64,000 bases of DNA from Oidiodendron maius Zn. Taxonomy: Eukaryota; Ascomycota; Leotiomycetes; Myxotrichaceae. The notes under the pieces are model-generated. The model saw only the letters and a list, made by a program, of their open reading frames with translations, was not told where the DNA came from and ran no database searches. Made by a program: the position numbers and the translations under genes. Positions 10,636 to 22,000 of this stretch are shown here, one piece after another (within the stretch, counting starts at the first letter, position 1; the number at the start of each line of letters is the position of its first letter). The stretch spans positions 783,629 to 847,628 of the forward strand of contig KN832886.1 in the NCBI GenBank assembly GCA_000827325.1, given 5' to 3'.

Positions 10636-12357
10636 TCAGTGTCCGAATCTTGGCCCTACATGTTGTAGTTCAAAATACCTTAATGCAGTCTGAAGGGGCG
10701 CCTTGGAAACTATAGTGCCCTCAAAACAAGATAAAAGATAAGGAGCCGCCTCAAGGATTAAACACGCAGTTTTCTGAGCCATATACAGATCCTCTTCTAA
10801 TGTATCATTCTGAACATCAGGTATACCTCGTTTGAGGTCGATTATGCCCATGAGAAGCTCCAGAAGGAAGTCCCAGTAAGTAATAAGAAGTCCCGCCTTT
10901 TGGCCACTAAGGAATCGGAGTTGGAAGGCTGTATCAGTGAATGAAGGGATGCATTCCATATCAACCTCCACGATCATCCTGGGCATTGGAAGAGTGGAGG
11001 TCCAATACAGCGGCCCACTTTCGGAAGACTTCCAATTGTTGAGCCATTCCTCTATTCTATGCAGGATCGTATAATAATCAACAAGGAGCAAAGAGGCCGG
11101 CCCATGGTCTTGATCGCTAACCCCCGGAGGTCCTCTGCAATCGGATGTGTCGTCCGTGTTGACAAGCCCAGAAATTAATCTATCTGTTCGGTAAAGGAGC
11201 CCAGGGATTTGAAGTGCAAGGTCGTGGAGAAGTTCCCTTCTTGTTTTCCGGAAGCCTTCAAAGGGAAGTTCTATCCAATTTGGTTCCGCTAGGAACGTTG
11301 GCTGGCGTCTGTGTAGCGCAACTGAGACCTGATCAATCGTGAGCGGAACCAAAAGGATGAAAGGGCGATAATGGCTTACTAGGATACCTCTAAAGCCACT
11401 AAATGCTTGCCGTATTTGTGCCGAACGGTACTGTTGGGGCCCAGATAATTCTAGTACGCTCAGTGCTCCATCGACGTGGGTGAAAAGAGCTGCTTCTGAT
11501 GACTCGGTCCCGCGTACGAACTAACAACTTATTAGTGGGGTTACTATAGAAAGCCGAATACGGACACTCTTGATCTCACCTCGAACGTCTGAAATGCTAT
11601 CGTCAACAATAAGAGCAATTGGAGGTTTGCTTTTGGTCGTGACCCCGCATTGCAGTCTACTATAGCTTGTTGGATATATGGATGTGATTCTTCCAAAGCA
11701 GAGGCATATGTTAGCTGTGCAAGTTGTACAAGCCTACTATCGCTCCTTAGACCCCCCATATATGTCATTAGGAGGCTGAAAATAGGGAGGTCCAACCACT
11801 TCATCCTTAAAGACGTTAGGGGGAGTAAGGCTCGAATACATAATGCTGCACTGGAGTACATTGGCTGATTCCGCGACACTCTATCGCCACTGAAGATGCC
11901 CCTCCATGCAAGGGGTTTAAAGTCTTCGATAAGTGTCAAGTACGTAAGTCGGCCAGGCAAAAGCTCCGATATTATGTCTGGAAGTGGACTTGGTCTGTGG
12001 GGAGAGCTCGTTGCTGTTTGCCGTGGCGTATGAGCCTGGCCATTTGAGATTCCAGAGTCCTCGTTAGCTGGTTGTAACTGTCTCCGACTCTGCAGTGCAG
12101 AAGCTAAGGCCCTTCTATGAGACTGCTGGCCTAAGTTTGCGGCATTTCGATGGATAAACGTCCGTGGGTCTCTCAGTCCACTGCACTTGACACCGGCTCT
12201 ACAGCACCGGCGACATTCAGGTGTGCTAAGATCACACTGTTTACTTACACCATCAAAACCAGATTGCGTGAGCGCTCAGATAGGGACATGTACATACTTT
12301 CTTGTGGCGCTGACGGCATTCTTCGCACCCCTGTGATGCGCCCGGGTAGAGAGGCAT
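10636..12357 (-). CDS. Zn(II)2Cys6 transcription factor
   Basis: Three exons (12357-12298, 12236-11580, 11520-10636) encode about 533 residues. The first intron (61 nt, GT-AG) splits the DNA-binding domain. Joined, it reads CEECRQRHKKCDLSTPECRRC followed by CRAGVKC, a canonical C-x2-C-x6-C-x6-C-x2-C-x6-C binuclear zinc cluster at residues 11-38. A Ser/Arg/Gln-rich linker follows, and then a long helical region of the fungal-specific regulatory type (KPLAWRGIFSGDR, the DUF3468-like family). No internal stops. It is transcribed divergently from the isochorismatase-like gene, whose start is 520 bp away. Both flank a 32-bp motif that recurs upstream of the reductase gene, so it is the obvious candidate local regulator (inference). 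Confidence 0.92.
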
Positions 12358-12544
12358 CTTTCAACTCAACGGCTCGCAATCAGTTTTGTGGCAGCGTGCC
12401 GATCCAAACTCTCATCTAGATGCCCAGTGACTGCCAAAATTGTGTCAAAGATCTATATTTGGGAGTAATCGTTGAAGCTTCTGTGGAAGCCCCAGAGCCG
12501 GCGCTGTGGGATAGAGTTTGCCACAGATGAGGTAATTCCGAAGA

Positions 12545-12576
12545 TGGCGCTACTCCAGAAAGGGCAGTCACAGCGC
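12545..12576. promoter_or_regulatory. Shared 32-bp promoter motif, copy 1
   Basis: The sequence begins TGGCGCTACTCCAGAAAGGG and ends CAGTCACAGCGC. It matches 15473-15504 at 29 of 32 positions. It lies in the divergent promoter between the regulator (start 12357) and the hydrolase (start 12878). Its ends form an imperfect inverted pair, TGGCGCT and AGCGCTG. It may be a regulator-binding site or a remnant of a short dispersed repeat. Confidence 0.55.
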
Positions 12577-12877
12577 TGGATGGGTCTAGACGACAATACT
12601 AATCATACCCTCCAATTGCTCTCTCTGCGCAGCCAAAGGCGCAATTGCGATTGTGTTGCAAAAGGATTGGATCACCAATTAGGCCGCTTCCTATTCAGTA
12701 CCCACAGAAAGTAAACGGCTTGGCTTTTTCCAGCGCGTAAAATACCGTATTTATTTGTTTACTAAACAGTTGCTGCTTATATCAATGGAGTGCGGGCCAA
12801 CGCTGCGTGCAAGATCACCTTCGCTGTTTATTTAACAAGTTTCATACCCTTAGCTGCAACTTCTAAGTCTTGTCACC

Positions 12878-13690
12878 ATGAACTCCCATATTGCAGTCGT
12901 TCTTATTGACCCACTCAACGACTTCCTTCATCTTGATGGGAAGCTGTACCCTCTTATGAAAGCCAGCTTAGAGTTTTCCAGCGCTCTCAAACATATGAAA
13001 GAACTGGTCGAAGCCGCAAGGCTGGCTAATATCCCTATCTTCTATGGTCTGCATCAGATCACTACAGATCACACCTATTCCGGCTGGAACCATATGAACG
13101 CATCCCAGAACAGGATCAAAGATAACAAGGCATTTGATGAAGCGTTTGGCGGCCAGATTTTCAAAGAACTTGAACCTCAGCCTAGCAATGGTGATGTGGT
13201 TGTTTCCCGCCACTGGAACAGTAGGCAAGTACCAGTACCCTTTGTGCCACACCGTAGTCTCATATACTTACATATATTGCCATAGTTCCTTCTCCAACAC
13301 TGATCTAGAGTATCAACTCCGACAGCGCGATATCACAAATCTCGTCTTTGCGGGCTTAACCACCAACACTTGTGTCGAGTCTACCGCGCGACATGCCCGC
13401 GAACTGTGAGTATTTCTATGCCGTTGATATCATTTTCTTGATCATTGTTGCTGACGTGGTGGTGCTACAATAGCGGGTTTCACATTACTCTGCTGTAAGT
13501 TATGGAATAACTTTCCGTATCATTGGCGAAATGCCGCTCAGATCATATAGCTAACTGAGTCAGTACTGACGCAACTGCCGCGTTTTCAGTTGAGTTAGAA
13601 GAGGCAGCAACAAAAGTAGTCTGGCCAGTCATTGCGGATAAACTCATGATGGTTAGCCAGTGGGTGGCTTCAATTAAAGTGCGACTGTAA
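12878..13690 (+). CDS. Isochorismatase-like cysteine hydrolase
   Basis: Four exons (12878-13224, 13286-13405, 13474-13494, 13564-13690) encode about 204 residues. The family splits C-N or ether bonds (isochorismatase, nicotinamidase, ureidoacrylate hydrolase types). Seen: the N-terminal VVLIDPLNDF with the catalytic Asp, and TTNTCVESTARHAREL with the nucleophile Cys after the usual cis-peptide region. A basic residue before the Cys-bearing strand should complete the triad (SRHWNSSSF region), though the position usually held by Lys is not obvious here. Intron 1 uses a GC donor (GCAAGT...CATAG); it restores WNS-SFSNTDLEYQL exactly. Exon 3 is only 21 nt. Length fits the family. The partners are a divergent Zn2Cys6 gene and a downstream convergent reductase. 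The substrate is unknown. Confidence 0.88.
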
Positions 13691-14156
13691 CCATTAAAAG
13701 AACACTACATAGATATTAAATACGACGTCTCTGGTTACTTATTTTCAATCATCAATTTAAGATTGCAGTTAATGTTCCTCCTGGGTTATCAACGTCAATG
13801 TGCTAGTGATAGAGAATAAAAAGAGTGGCGTATGAATAGCTGAGCTGTTCTTAGGGGCAACTGATCTCATTATGCCCACTTACTATCAGTCTCCCAATTA
13901 GGTGACGACACATTATCCGATACTGTGCAGAATATTTCACAATTCCTTAGATCTATCCAACCTATAAATTTGGGCTGTTAACGCCCTAAATTATTAGCGG
14001 TTTGATCATATTCGTTGAACTGAGTCCCAAAACCCCCCAAAAATGACGTTTTAAACAGGGGCATATACCAATTATAACCTCAGACAGCTTCAAAGGCGAC
14101 AGAATTTAAGAACATTCAGCTAAGAAGAGTATAACATTCCTCCTATTATTCCCACT
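13691..14156. other. Intergenic between convergent genes
   Basis: Holds the 3' regions of the hydrolase (+) and reductase (-). No further gene seen. Confidence 0.5.
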
Positions 14157-15241
14157 TTATAGCGAACTATCTCTCGACTTCTCCATCTCTAGAAATGCAT
14201 GCGCCATATCAAGGAATGTTTCCGAAAACGACCGAAATTTTATTCCAAGAACATTTCTCGCCCTCGAATTATCAGCGATATAGTGTTCACCGATGGTTGG
14301 TTTGCCTCGACTTCCGACCGGTACGCGATTCTCCAGCGTGGAGATATGAGCCCGGAATAGATCACATACCTGTTGCATGTCGAAATCGCCGCCCGAAAGA
14401 AGAAACCTTAGTGGTTGTTCTGCTTCAAATGCCAGGCGATGTGCTTCCGCTACATCGCGAACATCTACAAAAACAGGCACCATGGTTGGTGGCACCTTCG
14501 TCATAGATCCATTCATAAGCGCATATATTTCTGACGTAGATTGCCCAAGGTGCCTGAGATCTCCAGATCCAGGGAATGGTGGACCGTAGACCATAACTGG
14601 ATTGATAGTAGAAAGAGAGAACTTGATGCTGGGGTTTACTGCAGCAAAATGCCACGCCGCTTCTTCTGCCAGCTTTTTGCTACCTCTGTAGAGTCAGTTA
14701 GTAGAGAATAAAGAGCCTTGCATCTGATAGGAGCTCACCCATATGCAAGACCTTTCTTGTCGTCCTTTGTCTCTTGGTACGTTATCGGATTCCACTGCGA
14801 TTCGTCATAGACATGTCCCGGCCTCAACCCCTTGGAAAAATCGGCAATCGCAGCAAATGAAGAAGTCACAACAACACGTTTGACCTTTGGAGCCAAAGAA
14901 TGTGCGCTTTCTAAGATTCTAGTTGTGCCATTTATTGCTGGCATAATCAAATTTCTCTCATTGTCTGTTATTTTGTAAGTGAAAGGAGATGCCATATGAA
15001 TTATTCCATCAACGTCTTTGACAGCTTCATCAAATGCTCCAGGTCTCGTGATATCGGCGACTATTTGGGTTTCCAGGTAGTCTCGATATTGACGATGGGT
15101 AGAGAGGAGGCGGTCACAACTCTCTTGGTTACGAGCAGTGGCTCGTACCCGATATCCATGCGACAAAAACTCCGAGACAGCGTGGTTTCCGATGAAGCCG
15201 GTTCCACCAGTAACTAAAACCAGGGCCTTGGAGTTAGACAT
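14157..15241 (-). CDS. NAD(P)-dependent extended SDR reductase (dihydroflavonol/aldehyde-reductase type)
   Basis: Two exons, 15241-14739 and 14685-14157 (53-nt intron), encode about 343 residues. An extended short-chain dehydrogenase/reductase: the N-terminal Rossmann motif VLVTGGTGFIG is at residues 8-18, a basic RVRATARNQE segment favours NADP(H), DGIIHMASPF follows, then VVVTSSFAAI with the catalytic Ser, and YGGSKKLAEE, which gives the Tyr-x3-Lys pair across the intron. The C-terminal half VDVRDVAEAHRLAFE is typical of DFR-like reductases. An in-frame ATG at 15268 would add nine residues. I prefer 15241 because the added part is unlike the family and ends like a splice acceptor. It probably reduces a carbonyl. 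Its promoter carries copy 2 of the 32-bp motif. Confidence 0.92.
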
Positions 15242-15472
15242 TTCGATTGAGATTGCTGCAAATGACACTTATATAAGATGCTCTGAATAATATCGGCGGA
15301 TTGTTTTAATCTAAGAGGAATTTTTCAAGTCACAGCCTTCCTCTTATACCTTTAAGTGGGGCTAAATACCCCGCGGTCAATGAACTTATTTCCGCCAGAT
15401 TATAAAAGAGTTTCGCGGCTATTTTACCGACATGTTTCTCCTTCTAGGGGCATCGTGGGTAAGAGCCAGCGC

Positions 15473-15506
15473 TGGCGCTATTGCAGAAAGGGAAGTCACA
15501 GCGCCA
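15473..15506. promoter_or_regulatory. Shared promoter motif, copy 2 (with perfect inverted ends)
   Basis: This copy matches 12545-12576 with three mismatches over 32 bases. It has perfect 7-bp inverted ends, TGGCGCT (15473-15479) and AGCGCCA (15500-15506), 20 bases apart. It lies about 230 bp upstream of the reductase start at 15241. Confidence 0.55.
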
Positions 15507-15612
15507 TAGCAGAGCTTGCTTGCTAAATATTAACTAAACCCTAATACCACCTTCCGACAGCTTCGTCAAATGGTTCAACTGAATTTATAACTTGCTCTCG
15601 CACTAATCTATT

Positions 15613-16097
15613 ATGGAAGTAAGAGCGCAATTGACTGTGGCAAGAATTGCGCGAATTTTAGTGTGTGCTGCAGAGTCCTTCCGCCCTTCCGGGATTCTGG
15701 ATCTTCATGTATCGTGTCACCATTCACCTACTGTATCGGCGGCATCACCGCGACGCAGCTGCACGATCAAGCTATTTCTTGTGCATCTAGTGAGACTCCT
15801 ATTTTCAACCCTCCGGCCGGCCAGACTTGCAGTGAGTATCTTGCATCGTACCTCATGCAAGCGCCCGGATACCTCGTGAACCCCAATGCCACCATCGGCT
15901 GCGAGTACTGCTCTTTCCGGAACGCATAACAGTTACTAGCGGGCTCTGAAATCTATTGGAGCGAGCGATGGCGCAACTTTGGCGTCGTGTAGGCGTTCAT
16001 TTTATTCAACATTTTCATCGCTGTAGTCACATACTACCTCTTCCGCGTCAAGAAATGGAGCAGCATTAGCAGCAGAAAGAAGAAGTCCCTTTTGTAG
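15613..16097 (+). pseudogene. C-terminal relic of a PDR-type ABC transporter
   Basis: The reading is unmistakable in pieces: LPGFWIFMYRV, then after a 1-base frame change near 15710, FTYCIGGITATQL, FNPPAGQTCSEYLASYLM, GYLVNPNATIGCEYCSF, then SERWRNFGVV and ILFNIFIAVVTYYLFRVKKW to the stop. This is the last extracellular loop (with its conserved Cys) and final membrane helix of the CDR/PDR ABC-G full transporters. There are two in-frame stops (TAA after FRNA, TAG after FGVV) as well as the frameshift. The rest of a roughly 1,400-residue protein is absent. It is a broken end fragment. Its position beside the regulator/hydrolase/reductase group suggests that a drug or metabolite exporter was once there (inference). 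Confidence 0.85.
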
Positions 16098-17254
16098 CAT
16101 TCAGGAACATGATATAGACGGAAAATTTCCCATTAAAGTCAGAAAAGAAGTTAAAGAGTACGAATAACTCTCGATGATTAAACGCTATACTCTCTTATTT
16201 TGAAATACTTATAATAAACTGTACCTCCTTTGCCTTTTCTTATATTATGTAGAAATATGATAATTAAAGAATACGATCGCGATAACAGAACGATTTAGGG
16301 TTGGAATATTGGTTGCAATGGGTAATGTTTCGCAGACAGGCAGGCGGCTAGCGTTGAACGAACCGTTGTGGCTCATGCGGTCTGAAAACCCGAGGTTTTG
16401 TTCTGAACATTAAAATGCTGCGACGGCCTCTGGAGAGAGATCACTCTGAGAGAAATTAGATGCCTTGAGCGAGCAATCTCCTCGTTTCTCAATCCGGTAT
16501 ATCCGCTGGAGGCAATCTACTTGACACAAGATGAATCGTAGCTATTTTAATATCCTCTAGTCCTAAGGCGTGGGTTTGAAGTGCTGATCGATAGCAATGA
16601 AGCATTGACGATTGGGGTGCGGATAAGACCTCCTTGGTGGCGAAAGCCTCGGGGTCTTATGTCTGGGATAACATGGAGGTGTCATGCATAGGACAATGAT
16701 GATGAGACTGTGTTCTAAAGTGCTTAGCACATCGATGACGCTCTTGAAGTGTATGAGTTGCATATTTGGCTACATATTACCATCATGAACCTTGATTATA
16801 TTTTTAGATAGAGAAAATTGTAGGGAAAGAGGTTAAGGACCTCTCTAATCGGCAAATCCCCAGATAACTATACAAAACTCCCGTATGTCTTTACCTCAAT
16901 ATGGTCCTTACGGTTCGAGTGTTTCAATATCGATTTTGCGAAGCAAAACTATGTGAAAACACACCCCTGGATTCCTCGCGAGACAGTCATCCAGGAGGAT
17001 GAGACATTGAGAACCGATCCCAATTAACGGGCGCTTCATCTACATCCAGCCTAACCATCATCACGTCCTTGGCGACCTCCGTCGTAAGAACCACATGTCA
17101 CACCTGGGAGCCAATCCATCCCCGTAATTTAATCGGTTGGTACAATTTTTATTTAGACGAAGGCGAGGACCCATAAATATTGTAAAGAAAGAGCGACAAT
17201 AAACTATAGTAGAGCAGAGTAAGGATAGAAACTACAAGTCTCGCAAACTCTTCC
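16098..17254. other. Intergenic, nothing recognised
   Basis: Only short frames without motifs on both strands. No tRNA-like fold or repeat was recognised. Confidence 0.45.
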
Positions 17255-17580
17255 CTATCCAGCAAGATTGCTTTCGGGGGGGTGTTTACGGCTCAGCCAC
17301 CACGCCTGTAAAGCCTCCAGAGTTTTATGGGGAAGACACTCCACTGATGTGGTTAGGGCATCTCCTTGACTCGCTTGAGTACGGCACAGTAATAAGCCAA
17401 GGCCAACCAGAATACAACAATAGCCAGCTTGGGCCACCACAGCCGTATTGCGACGTCCTGAGGGCTTAGTTTCGTTGTTTCATGTATAAATCCTGCCATC
17501 AATATGAACTCAGGGTGAGCACCTCTATTAATACAAGATAAATCGCAAATTATAGAACATAGAAAGAAGTCGGCCAACAC
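17255..17580 (-). pseudogene. Possible membrane-protein remnant
   Basis: Minus-strand frames include ILMAGFIHETTKLSPQDVAI and a hydrophobic helix LAIVVFWLALAYYCAVLKRV, followed by a stop. The segment ALQAWWLSRKHPPES continues in another frame. No start codon, domain or clean intron could be assigned. It could be an old membrane-protein exon or chance. Confidence 0.2.
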
Positions 17581-18007
17581 TTTGTAAGCAATAACATCTG
17601 CATATGGATCATTATAATTATATAAATCTTAATTTGCTCTATGGAAATTTATCTCTCTCCAATGGTAAGATTACTCTCTCCTAGTTTTGTAATCGAAGCT
17701 TCCAGCAGAATATAGAAGTTGGGGTGTCTTCCTGTTTCAGTTGGGTTTGCGATACCTTTAGCGACTCCTATAGAAACGAAGGAGCCTCATCCTCCAACCT
17801 TGTGTTGTAGTATATCAGAATTAGGTAGGAATGTAAATCCACTTGAAGGAGTATATATTGAGCGTAGGTATGCACTCTTCGAGCTCGCGGCTCCGTAAGC
17901 GACTCAGATTATCTTGCACAGACACCTTGCTAACTTTTTCTCTCATCTTCCTCATATATTTCTGCCCTTCATCACAACCTTCCTCTATCCCAAATACAGA
18001 AGCCAAT

Positions 18008-18175
18008 ATGAAGTTCCAATGTGTCACCGTCGCTATCACGATGTCGATTTTCATCCTTGTAGGGACAGCCCTGCCCATGCCATCATTGCTTACCGCCTCT
18101 CAATTGAGCAGTTTGGAGAAATCGACCACCGAAGGACTTACGCAACATGGCTCCTACATAACTATCTCCAGCTAG
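18008..18175 (+). CDS. Possible small secreted peptide (about 55 residues)
   Basis: ATG at 18008 opens MKFQCVTVAITMSIFILVGT followed by ALPMPSLLTASQLSSLEK, with the usual n-region, hydrophobic core and a small-residue cleavage site of a secretory signal. About 35 residues follow before TAG at 18173. There are no Cys in the mature part, no repeats and no recognised family. A splice that bypasses the stop is possible but I found no strong donor. Tentative. Confidence 0.35.
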   Translation: MKFQCVTVAITMSIFILVGTALPMPSLLTASQLSSLEKSTTEGLTQHGSYITISS

Positions 18176-18820
18176 AAATGGAATAGCATTGGTGATGGCT
18201 AACCACCAGCTATCAGGAGCATAACACGGGGAATTGCACTGCATTAGCTCAAACATGCAGTCTTAAAGGAAGAGGCTTTACGATCTTCAAGGATGAATAT
18301 TACGCTCCTTGCAATCTGTATTTAGTAACATATCAGTCTTTGCAGTCAATGTAAACCCTGGATTAGCTGAGTGGTTGCAAAAAATAAGAGAGTTCTGCAT
18401 AAAAATCGACATATCACGCGATAAACTCTCTAGAAGCCGTTATATGCGACGGTAACCCAATACGTAGGCCGAACACTTAAAGACGACGAGCTAAGCCTTA
18501 TATTGGTAACATAGAGACTGTGGTTTCCCTTCTATAAGTGTCTTGTAGCTCCCATAGCTCTGTGACCTACAGGTTCTATTCTGATATCGCTCCCTGTATA
18601 ACTGTAAACCTATTATGTTACTTATTTGTTATCTTACTGTTGGTATTGTAGACCCCCTTGCGCCTATTCCATTCTAGGAGCTTTCTTTGACTCTACCTAA
18701 GCCTAGGCTAAACAGAGCTGACTTTATTTTATATAGATCTATTATTAAGGCTTTATTGCTCTATAGCCATAAAGGACTATATATACAAATTTTCCTAACT
18801 GATATATTATTATATATATA
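18176..18820. other. Intergenic, flank of the copia insertion
   Basis: Becomes TA-rich toward the element (TATATATATA at 18811-18820). The DNA beyond the 3' LTR (23690-23930) has the same composition, so the element probably inserted into older repeat DNA. Confidence 0.4.
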
Positions 18821-18825
18821 TCTTT
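18821..18825. repeat. 5-bp target-site duplication of the copia element (left)
   Basis: TCTTT directly before the 5' LTR is repeated as TCTTT (23685-23689) directly after the 3' LTR. Five bases is the usual Ty1/copia duplication. Confidence 0.75.
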
Positions 18826-19073
18826 TGTTGACTGTGTCAGGGCTTCAAGCACATACATCACGATGTCTCAGGGTTAGTGGCAACATACACAATGGCATAC
18901 GACTATATAGTCGTAAGGGCTTACGCATATTGCCACCTAAGCAGGTATATAATAAGTGTTGTGTTCCATAGTCTAATCCCCTCAGTTGTCTCTGCATCAC
19001 TCAATAGTCAATATAACTGAGTTTCACCTTGATTCGACTACGACCTGTACACCTATATTGCCTCTGTTCAAGA
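18826..19073 (+). repeat. 5' LTR of the copia element
   Basis: Begins TGTTGACTGTGTCAGGGC and ends CTCTGTTCAAGA; 248 bp, same length as the 3' copy. The following GGTTATAAGCCCGG would be the primer-binding region; the priming tRNA was not identified. Confidence 0.9.
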
Positions 19074-22000
19074 GGTTATAAGCCCGGCTGCCTTAGGTTA
19101 GTCGGAATCACCCAGCTTCAACTCAAATCACTTGAATAGGCAGCAATTATAGCCAACCAAGGGTCCAGCTCGATGTTCCTCCCTAAGCCTATATAGCTAG
19201 AGGGAGAAGATAACTATAAGGACTAGAAGGATAATATAACCCTATTCCTAGGCTCAAAAGGACTAGCCAAGTTCATTATAAAGGGGTCGATTATAGCTGA
19301 ATCAGATGAAGTTAACTACCAGAGGATAATATATACGATATCAATTAAGGGGTCAGTTCACCCTGAACTGGCTGTAAGGCTAAAGGGGGTTACAGATCCA
19401 GCTGAAATAATACACCTACTCGACTAGAGGTATACCTCAACTAGGTAGAACCTTAAGCACAAGTATTTAACTAAATACAATACCCTAAAAGTCGAACACC
19501 ACGACTCGATTAGTGTATTTGTTGACTAATACAAGGCTCTTAAGTCAAAACTTGATACTATTAGACTACCCCTACTAGAGGAGGTTTATACAATCAACTT
19601 TATTACACTCCTAGACATACAGTACCCTATATAGGCAGACTAGCAAAGGTCTAATATATATAAAACATCACTAACCCTGCTAGACCTTATAGTTAATATC
19701 CTAGACAAGTCTCAGAAAGCTGAAAAAGCAACAACTACACTATATAGTAGGAAGCCAGACACAAAAAAGGGATGCCAGGGTTATAAGAGTAATAAGAATA
19801 AGGGTAATATAGTCAAGTATAGCCACTACAAAAAGGAAGGCTATATTGAGCCTAAATACTAGCTAAAGTACCCTAAACTAAGACTCTCAAGGGGTAAGAA
19901 CCAGAAGAAGAAGAATAATAAGGATAATAAAGACAATATACTAGTACTCTTACTAATAGCCCTTCCAACTAAGTCAGGGCTAGCATAACACTCCTAGTGT
20001 TTCAACAATAGCGTAGCATTATATATTATATATATATATACAAATTTTGAGTCCTATACTCTAAATAATAGGTCACTATAGACTATATTAACAGCCAATA
20101 GACCTGCTATACCACTAGGCAGTAATACAGTCAGAATAGAAGTTAAGGGTTATAATAGCAAGCCTCTAAAGCTAGAGCTAAAGGATATATTACATTTACC
20201 CTCTATACCAATCAACCTCTTCTCTAGACAGTAGTTCAAAAAATACACTAGAGGAGGATACCTTAAGAAGGGAGTCCTCTATACTGGTAATAATGAACCA
20301 GTAGCTCCAATCAAGACTACTAAGTCAGGGCATTTCCTAAAGGTAATAAAGGAGCCTATATTTATATATATATTATTAAGCTCAATGAGCTTAAAGCTGA
20401 AGCCCTTAGTCCTATAGTATAAACGTCTACTATATACCTCTCTAGATAGGGTAAAAGAGACAGTACAGATTATAAAGGGTATATCGATTAAGGCTAGCCA
20501 ATTAGAGCCAGGGCTGTACTGTATATACTAGGTAGCTAATTCGATTCAGAATGTATTATATACACCTCAATCAAGATAATAGAATGTATTTGAACTAGTA
20601 TATATTGATATCGAGAAGATATCACCAGTCAGCTTTAATAGCTATATATAGGCTAGCCTATTTACAGACAATATAATATATGCTAGGTAAGCCTAGTCCT
20701 TTAAGAATAAAGGTAATATATATCATTCAATTGTATATTTCAATCAACTGGTTAAGATACAGTAGAATGCTACTATAAAGATATATTGGATTAACAGGGG
20801 CAAGGAGTATAGTAGAGACAAGCTAGTCCAGCAGCTAAAGAAGTATAGAATACTGTCTGAGATCACTACTCCCTATATACCTGAACAGAATAGTATTATA
20901 GAGTATACAAACCGCACAATATTCAGTAAGGTAAAGAGTACTATTAAGGACTCCAACCTGCTACTAGAACTATAGCCTGAAATACTGCTAGATATAGTCT
21001 ATATTACAAACTATATAGCCATCTCTTCACTTGATAAGATAACTCTAGCAGAAGTATTTAAACGTTAGGTCCAACTAGGACTACAAGACACTAACTACTT
21101 GCTAGATATCAGCCACCTATATATCCTAGGCTATAAGGTATATATAAATATCCCTAAGGAGAGAAGGATCAAGAGCATAAAGCTAGCCCCTTATACAGAG
21201 GAAGGCTACTTTATAGGGTTTAAGGGGAGTAAGATATACTATATCTACCTCCTAGGCAGGGCTCAAAAGATCATACAAATATTACACTATATATTCGATA
21301 AATCAAAGCCTCTAGAAGAAGCCTATAAAAACCCAGAAAATACACCTGATTTAATCTGGCTACTAGAGGAAATCAAATACACCCCTAAAGCTACTAGCCA
21401 AGGGGAAGACAGTGGCCTTAATCAAGAGTATAACCCTCTCACGACTATTATAGTCGATACAGAAGCAGATCAGGACAGTAATAGTAATCCTAGTCTACCT
21501 GTACCTAAAGGGAGAGGTTAACTAAAAGGATCAAAGAATAAGGTAAAGTTCTTAGAACCACCAACTATACAACTAGGCTCAAAGACACCTAGTCAGACTA
21601 GACTACCTAATCAAATCAATTAAGAGGAGTCTAGTCAGGGGAGTAAGGCTTAGGGTAACCAGGACTAGCCTCCCCTAGATCTCTTAAATCAATAGATCAC
21701 TCGATTATACACCTAGGGTAATCCAGCCCTATTTACAACTACCCTACTAGCCACTCAGGTTAGTGGATATATAGCAGCTATTTCAGACTATAAGGAGCCG
21801 AGAACAGTACAGGAGGCTAAGGACTTATCTGACTAGCTAGAGTAGCTAGAAGCCATATATACAGAACTAAGGTCCCTGATTAAGAATAAGACCTGGAGAG
21901 CAGTATTAGTCAGTAAAGGCTATCTTAAAGCCCAGGGTAAGAAGCCCTTAGGTACTAAGTAGGTATTCAAGATCAAGCATAATACCGATAACCAGATTAT

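Noticed and set aside
16563-16763. 66-codon minus-strand frame with a hydrophobic start
   Set aside because: Isolated, no family resemblance, weak signal-like segment only.
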